Source: Cordia subcordata
Taxonomy: Eukaryota > Streptophyta > Magnoliopsida > Boraginales > Cordiaceae
Length of the DNA stretch: 64,000 nucleotides
Assembly (NCBI GenBank): GCA_028554755.1
Contig: JAPTOF010000021.1
Location: 6,301,001 to 6,365,000 of the forward strand
Reading direction: 5' to 3'
The notes under the pieces were generated by a model, which was not told the DNA's origin, did no database searches, and saw only the letters and a program-made list of their open reading frames with translations. The position numbers and the translations under genes are program-made. Positions 58,659 to 64,000 of the stretch are shown piece by piece (position 1 is the stretch's first letter; each line of letters starts with the position of its first letter).

Positions 58659-59555
58659 CGAGTTGAGATCTCTTGGCTGATAGCGTGGTGGTTAGCGCTA
58701 TTAGGAGGCAACCTAGATTAATTTTGGGTATTTTTGTTCTTTACTTTTGTTTTCTTTTCATTTTTTTTCCTTTTAGGCTTTGAAAGAGTTGTTCCCCATT
58801 TCTTGCTTGAATCCCCTTCCCATTAGTACACCTTGTTTATCATTTGATGATGCCACTGCAAGCTTACATGACAATGATATTAATCTTTTACTTTGTGAGT
58901 GTTTGTGGTTTGTTAAAAAACAGGCTAGTAGATTATTGATTGATCATTAGCATTTGAGGACTTTGAAGAATACAAGGTTGTATCTATCTATTCTCCACTT
59001 ATCCCTCTTATCTACCATTTCCCCACCTCCTTTACATGCTCTGTGATGCTTGATCACTTGCTGTGTAGTTTTGTTTTATTTGCTTGAGGACAAGCAAATT
59101 TTAGGTTTGGGGATATGGGTTTAATTTTTTTTTTATATATTCATTTAGGTAGATTTGAATTATTTTCTTAAAAGTGGTGAAATGTTTTTGATTTTTTTTG
59201 CATATAGAGTCATTCATCTTCATTGTTGATTGGAGTATTGGCTCTTATTATTAACTTAACTGATTGGAGAGGATAAGGGTGTATTGTAAGGAATGAATCG
59301 AGTGTAGGGAGAAGTAAGACTTTGAAAAAAATCCTTTTGACAACTGTAAGGACTGAACATTTTTAAGAATGCACCTTATAGTTACCCCACAACTTAGGTA
59401 GAAAAAAAGTGTTTTTAGAATTGTTGGTATGAGTGTCCCTTCTTTGATTGGTTCTTTTGGTGTGTCTTAACCCATTCATTTCTTGTTTTATGTTATGTAT
59501 TAAAAAATGGAAAAAAATGTGAAAAAAGGTTTTAAAATATTAATGATTTTCTTGT
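58659..59555 (+). other. 3' non-coding tail of Athila element 2 with hairpin
   Basis: Starts with GTTAGCGCTATTAGGAGGCA, as in element 1. The hairpin TTTGCTTG-AGGA-CAAGCAAA is at 59,079-59,098, followed by a G-rich tract (GGTTTGGGGATATGGG). The sequence parallels element 1 up to about 9,345 and is then cut off. Confidence 0.72.
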
Positions 59556-60039
59556 TTCAGTCTGAGGAATTACCTAAACTCCTTTCGAATGTGAAGAACA
59601 ATAGGACTGGTTAATGCTATCCGTAGGTTATCTCGACTAGGGTAGTCTTTATGTGTTTTTCTCTGTCCTTGATGGAACCCTTGTATCTTGTTATATAGAA
59701 CGTCTATTCCATCGCACGTGGAAAAAATACGAATCCCTTGATTAACGCCTCCCCCATTCGATAGCATTTCCAAAACTCTTACCCTTTTTGTAAATTACCC
59801 CTACCCATTCGATAGCATATCTTGTTTTCCTACCTCTTTCACATCGAGCCTACCTCCCAACTCAAGGCCCCTTACCGGGCCTTAGCCCAAAAGGCCTATG
59901 AGCCCATTTTAGGCTATACAATCACAATTTTAATCGAATCCATGATATTAAGCTTTTAAAAATATATGACTTTAAAAATCATTAATATTTTAAAAGAAAA
60001 ACCAAATAGGCCACGTATGAGTTCATGACAATTCCTAAA
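59556..60039. other. Unassigned sequence right of element 2
   Basis: CATTCGATAGCAT occurs twice (about 59,755 and 59,806) and CGGGCCTTAGCCCAAAAGGC is a small inverted repeat. No family recognised; the 67-codon minus-strand stretch 59,570-59,773 is not convincing as a gene. Confidence 0.35.
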
Positions 60040-60870
60040 AAAATGACTAAAAAGGGATTTTTAGAAAAATCAAATTAAAAAAAAATTTCAAACTTGTACT
60101 GGTGATTTCTTAGTTTTGGACTCCCACTATAACTCTCTCAATTTTGAAATAATTTAATATAATTTTTTAAAAAATAAATATATGATGAAGTAAAGATTTT
60201 TTAATAGCTGTCCAAAATTAAAATTATATTAGATAATTGTATAACCATGATGAAAACAACATTATAAAGTCTCTTATCATTTTTAGAATAGCTAAACATT
60301 GTAAAATTTAAATTTTGAATAATCGAGTTGCATCATCTTGGTGGTAATAACAATCAGACATGAAATGACCAAAAACAAAAAGCATCCGAAAAAGAAACTA
60401 AAAAAACTCCAACTAAAAAAAATTAAACTAATACGGTTGATTTCTTAGCTTTGGACTCCCACTAAAACTCTATCACTTTGAAATAAAAAAAAAACCCAAA
60501 TTAAAAAAAAATTGAAACTAATACGAGTGACTTCTTAGTTTTGGACTCCAAATAAAACTCTACTAACTTTGAAATAATTTGATATAATTTTTTTAAAAAT
60601 AAATATATGATGAATTGAAGATTTTTTTATAATCATCCAAATTATAAATTATATTAGATAATTGCATGCTCATTATAAAAACAATATTCAAAAGTTTCTT
60701 ATCATTTTTTGAATAGTTAAATTAATATATTTTTAGTTGTTCACTATTCTTTTTTTTATTATTATTATCAAACTTAAATTTTAAATAATGAAGTTGCACT
60801 GTCTTGGTGGTAATAACAATTAAACATGAAATGACTAAAAAGAGGATTTTCAAAAAAACAAACTAAAAAA
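60040..60870. repeat. About 350-bp AT-rich direct repeat, two and a part copies
   Basis: Two long copies (about 60,040-60,395 and 60,500-60,860) share GATTTCTTAGTTTTGGACTC, AAATATATGATGAA, TATTAGATAATTG and CTTGGTGGTAATAACAAT in the same order. A short third copy of the left part is at about 60,400-60,480. Confidence 0.7.
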
Positions 60871-60899
60871 GATGCAAACTAATACATGTGATAATAGAT

Positions 60900-61350
60900 A
60901 AAGAAAGAAAAAGATATATTAGATACCCACAGATAGAATGTATTATGTTATCTCTTTTCCTCTTTGAAAATCTTTAATCCGAAAAAACGAATTTTCTTCT
61001 TGCAAATATGTAGAAGCTTGCATAGAACTAGAAGTTTTTAACCATCATATATATTAGATAAACCATTTAAAATAGGGGAAAAAAGATATATACAAATACC
61101 AGAAGATAAAATGACTTTCATCTACTATTTTCCTCTTTGAAAATCTTCTAACCCGAAAAAGAAATTTTTCTTCTTGCAAATATGTGCAAATTTTAGATAC
61201 ATCATTTAAATTATGATAAAAGAAAAGATATATTAGATATTTAAAGATAGAAGCGCCTTTTCTTTCCTTTTTTGAGAATCTTCTAACTAGAAAGGGAAAA
61301 AAAAATTCCTTCTTGAAAATATATATGCAAGTTTTCATAGAACTGGAAGA
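60900..61350. repeat. Three tandem copies of a 140-175-bp unit
   Basis: Units start with AAAAGATATATTAGATA-like sequence at about 60,910, 61,083 and 61,223 and contain CCTCTTTGAAAATCTTCTAA and TTCTTCTTGCAAATATGT. No coding potential. Confidence 0.7.
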
Positions 61351-61499
61351 TTCTAATCATCATTAGTGATATTCCCATATATTTTGAATATTCTGTAGTT
61401 ATCTATACAACATGTTTTGTTGGAAGTTATGGATTATGTTCAAAGGAAGATTAATGGTTTATTAATTGTTTCTGTTATTTTTTATAACTTAATGATAGG

Positions 61500-61590
61500 A
61501 AAAAATTTTAATTAGTATCAAGTTTGAACCTAGGACCTCATAGTTGGGGATATAGTATCAATCACTTGATACACTACTAAAGAGACAAAA
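61500..61590 (-). mobile_element. Possible SINE fragment
   Basis: On the minus strand TGTATCAAGTGATTGATAC (box A-like, about 61,576-61,558) is followed by AGGTCCTAGGTTCAAACTTG (box B-like, about 61,540-61,520). Spacing suits a tRNA-derived SINE, but no target duplication was found. Confidence 0.35.
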
Positions 61591-62201
61591 GTAGTGGAAT
61601 AAATTATTCAAAATTAGTTGTGTATTGTATGCTAACAAAGTAAAAACAAATCACATAAATATAAAAATTAATATTAACAATATACATTATATTTTTCAAA
61701 ATGTAGCACCCCATACGTTATTTATTCAAATTTTTATATTTTTTTTCAATTAACATCATTTTTTTTATTTTCAATGAACAATATTACAACTAGACGGAAA
61801 AGTGAGACTAAATAGTAATAATCCATGAATATTTAGATTGATGGAAATATATTTTCAATAAATGGACAGATTATTTTCTCAACAAAATTAGTTGACATTA
61901 TCTAAGTCATACACTACATTAGTCTATACAACTAGGTGTCATGTGACACTTGTCAACTCGCTCAGCTTTTAATCGTTATTATATTGAATATAATAAATTA
62001 AAATAAGTGATGCAAATATAAAAATTAATATTAATAACATAAATTGTAGCTCTTGAGTTGTAGCAAACATTTCTTTCTCAATTTTTAAATTTGATATTTT
62101 TAGTTGTAATCAATTTTTTTTATATATTTTTTATGGATGAACTTACTTTTACAACTAGTTAGAAGATTGGAGCTAAATAGTAATGATATATGAATGTTTA
62201 G

Positions 62202-62240
<39 letters not shown>

Positions 62241-62279
62241 AATTGATAACTTAATATTTAATAGAACTAATTAACCTTT
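61591..62279. other. AT-rich sequence with (AT)n run
   Basis: A pure (AT)n microsatellite lies at about 62,203-62,235. Nothing else recognised. Confidence 0.6.
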
Positions 62280-62344
62280 AATTCATAAAAACATAATGTA
62301 AAAAATTATACGACACCTGCGCATCGTGCGGGTTTTAGGCCAGT
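62280..62344 (+). mobile_element. Possible Helitron 3' terminus
   Basis: A GC-rich imperfect hairpin CCTGCGCATCGTGCGGG (62,316-62,332) stands alone in AT-rich DNA, 7 bases before TTAGGCCAGT. Plant Helitrons end in such a hairpin followed closely by CTRRT; here the last bases are CCAGT, one change from CTAGT. The following base is C, not the expected T, and no 5' TC end could be fixed. The repeats at 60.0-61.4 kb could be its interior. Confidence 0.4.
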
Positions 62345-62742
62345 CATGACGATATAGAAAACCATTGGACGTGTATATTTACAGCCAACATGTTTATGCC
62401 TGCCTGAAAATGGCATCATTTTCCATTGTCGAACCATCTAACACTACTAGAAAACCTTTAGCGGTGGAAAATTTGTGACCGAAAGAAATCGGGCACGAAA
62501 ACCGAAAATTAGCGACCAAAAATAAATCGGTCAGAGAATACATCAGTGATCGAAAATGGCCGTTAATTTATAGTAACAGGGTCGTTAAAATCAAAACTGA
62601 AAATAATAATGTTGAGAATTTTGCGTGATATAAAATCGATTGCAAAATATAATTTGGAGTCCTTTTTAGCGAATGGCTTTGAATTCGATCGCAAAATTTA
62701 GCGATTCAACTAAAATCGATAGCCGAATAGTGACCTATTTAA

Positions 62743-63470
62743 TGCGTGTTCAACAACAGTTTTTCAAATAGCGTTTAACGTTTTGACTGGTTAAAACACT
62801 ATTTTGATAAACTATTGTTGTTTGGTAAACTAGCTTTTTTAGTATTTTTTTATATAGTTTTTAGTGTTTTAACTAGTGTTTTTCAAAAGCTAAACATTTT
62901 AGCCTTTCAGGTTGCTTTTAGCTTCTTTTTTTTTTTGGCAATTCTACCCTTTTTTGTATTTTTTTATTTTTCTATTCTTTCTCCAATCTCTCTCTATATT
63001 TTTATCTTTTCTTTCACAAATATATATAAGAAATAATATAAAAATGAATTTCAATTTCTATATAATCAACATTACTAAAAACATAAGTTTTATTACTACT
63101 TTTTTTGACAAAATAATTTTGAATCTATTAAAATTAATTTTTGTAATATTGATACAAATGTTTTATCAAAAAATTAGTTATACTTTAATATTAAAATATG
63201 ATTATGAAAATAAATATCTAATTATGAAATATATTATCTTATTCCGATAATAGCAATAGTAATTACAATTATCATAATAACAACAACAATAATAATAATA
63301 ATAACATGATATCAATGTTTTTTTACGTCATTTTACATTCATTAGCTAATCTAACAGCTAATTTTACTGAACACATTTTGTTCAATTAGTTAGTCAAACA
63401 ACTATCTGCTAACAGCTAAAATACAACAGCTATCATCTACTCAAATAGCTAAATTTGCCAAACACGCCCT
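62743..63470. mobile_element. PIF/Harbinger-type MITE inside the CACTA end
   Basis: 728 bp with inverted ends TGCGTGTTCAAC and AGGGCGTGTTTGGC (3' end reversed) and TAA on both sides (62,740-62,742 and 63,471-63,473). AT-rich interior without a transposase; open stretches at 62,815-63,250 are low-complexity Phe/Ile/Leu codons and not genes. A hAT origin is less likely given the 3-bp duplication. Confidence 0.6.
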
Positions 63471-63508
63471 TAATACTGGTTGCAAAATTTGGCGACCGAA
63501 TTCTAAAT

Positions 63509-64000
63509 GTGATTGAAATTAAATTGGTTGATAATTTGAAATTTAAGAAAATATTAAAAATTTAAAGTCTTAAACTTTTAATTTAGCGGAAAAATTTTAG
63601 GTAAATAGCACCTGTACCCTCCTGTGGTTAGTTATAATGTACAATTAGTCCCTACTATTTAAAAATATGCACTAAGCCCCCCTTTCGTCTTAAAAATAAA
63701 GCACAAATCTCCGTTCTATCAAAGGATCCATTAGTTTTAATGGAGAGTGCAACACACTCACCCAAATTGCAGCTAAATTTTCTTTTGTGTGTAAGAAATT
63801 TAATTTTGGTAAAAAAATGTCCTTCTCTTTTAACATAATCGCGATTGAAATTAAATTGGTTGATAATTTGAAATTTAAGAAAGTGTTAAAAATTTAAAGT
63901 CTTAAACTTTTAATTTGGCGGAAAAATTTTAGGGTAAATGGGATCGTAACCCCCCCTCCCCATGGTTAGTTATAATGTACTGTTAGTCCCTATTGTTTAA
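63509..64000. repeat. 332-bp-period direct repeat at the right edge
   Basis: GATTGAAATTAAATTGGTTG begins at 63,511 and again at 63,843, and similarity continues through TAAAGTCTTAAACTTTTAAT and TGGTTAGTTATAATGTAC to the end of the window. The second copy is incomplete, so an array may continue. Confidence 0.75.

Larger units (their letters stand above)
42940..59555 (+). mobile_element. Old Athila-type retrotransposon (element 2), split by element 3
   Basis: Same family as element 1 by gag start (MLGRRSL), linker and integrase, but far more decayed. It comprises a 5' LTR of uncertain left end, a degenerate primer site, gag, protease linker, RT to 47,868, then (after element 3) RT/RNase H, integrase and the non-coding tail. 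It stops near 59,555 in the A-rich segment that in element 1 lies about 500 bp before the 3' LTR, so the 3' LTR is missing. Removing 47,869-56,466 plus one target duplication joins MMA-I-VKDMTEKHLEIFM, which confirms the split. Confidence 0.87.
62442..64000 (+). mobile_element. Left end of a CACTA (En/Spm) transposon, runs off the window
   Basis: CACTACTAGAAAA at 62,442 is the standard plant CACTA terminus. It is followed by the spaced subterminal motifs AGCGGT, GTGACCGAA, AGCGACCAAA and ATCGGTC that bind the transposase. The same motif type returns at 63,489 (GGCGACCGAA) after a MITE at 62,743-63,470. The other end and any transposase gene are outside the window, so the three-base target duplication could not be checked. 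Confidence 0.65.

Noticed and set aside
62815..63250. Two hydrophobic open frames (73 and 112 codons)
   Set aside because: Low-complexity AT-rich interior of a MITE; Phe/Ile/Leu bias follows from base composition.
1..64000. CRISPR array, bacterial operons, rRNA or tRNA genes, or a new defence system
   Set aside because: No regularly spaced short repeats with unique spacers, no cloverleaf tRNA and no bacterial-type gene clusters; content is plant genes and transposable elements.

Overview
The window is nuclear DNA of a flowering plant, most likely a eudicot. Two spliced, GT-AG intron-containing plant genes lie in AT-rich sequence full of Ty1/copia and Ty3/gypsy (Athila-type) LTR retrotransposons, hAT, CACTA and PIF/Harbinger-type elements and a SINE. 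I saw no bacterial operon, CRISPR array, tRNA or rRNA gene.

Layout. 1-15,050: a decayed Ty1/copia element (+) whose reverse transcriptase is split by a complete Athila-type element (784-11,639, target duplication CTGAT) and whose 3' LTR is split by a non-autonomous hAT element (13,394-14,402, 8-bp target duplication). 15,240-19,640: fragments of a third Athila copy, a Sire-like solo LTR, a possible MULE transposase N-terminus, and a MITE-like inverted repeat between duplicated flanks. 19,997-26,253: a nearly complete copia element on the minus strand, with LTRs, gag, protease, integrase, reverse transcriptase and RNase H. 26,254-37,155: the gene island. A p23-type HSP90 co-chaperone (+, six exons, 152 aa) faces tail to tail a DUF639-family membrane protein (-, nine exons seen, first exon missing). 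37,380-42,940: about 1.1-kb direct repeats, a SINE with perfect target duplications, AT minisatellite and a polypurine tract. 42,940-59,555: an old, heavily mutated Athila-type element (+), cut in its RT by a minus-strand element (47,869-56,466, target duplication CTATC/T) that has gag, protease and an integrase tail but no RT, RNase H or integrase core. 59,560-64,000: AT-rich repeat-dense DNA with a Helitron-like 3' end, the left end of a CACTA transposon carrying a PIF-type MITE, and a 332-bp direct repeat running off the right edge.

How the parts relate. Only the p23 and DUF639 genes look like functional host genes. The copia element stops 168 bp upstream of the p23 start codon, so it has replaced or displaced the distal promoter. 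The transposable elements form at least three nesting layers whose target duplications allow reconstruction of insertion order. I did not find a clear new defence or metabolic system. The most unusual signal is an 8-bp-stem hairpin beside the polypurine tract of all three Athila-type elements, whose paired bases co-vary between elements. The integrase-tail-only element and the SINE are also worth a look.
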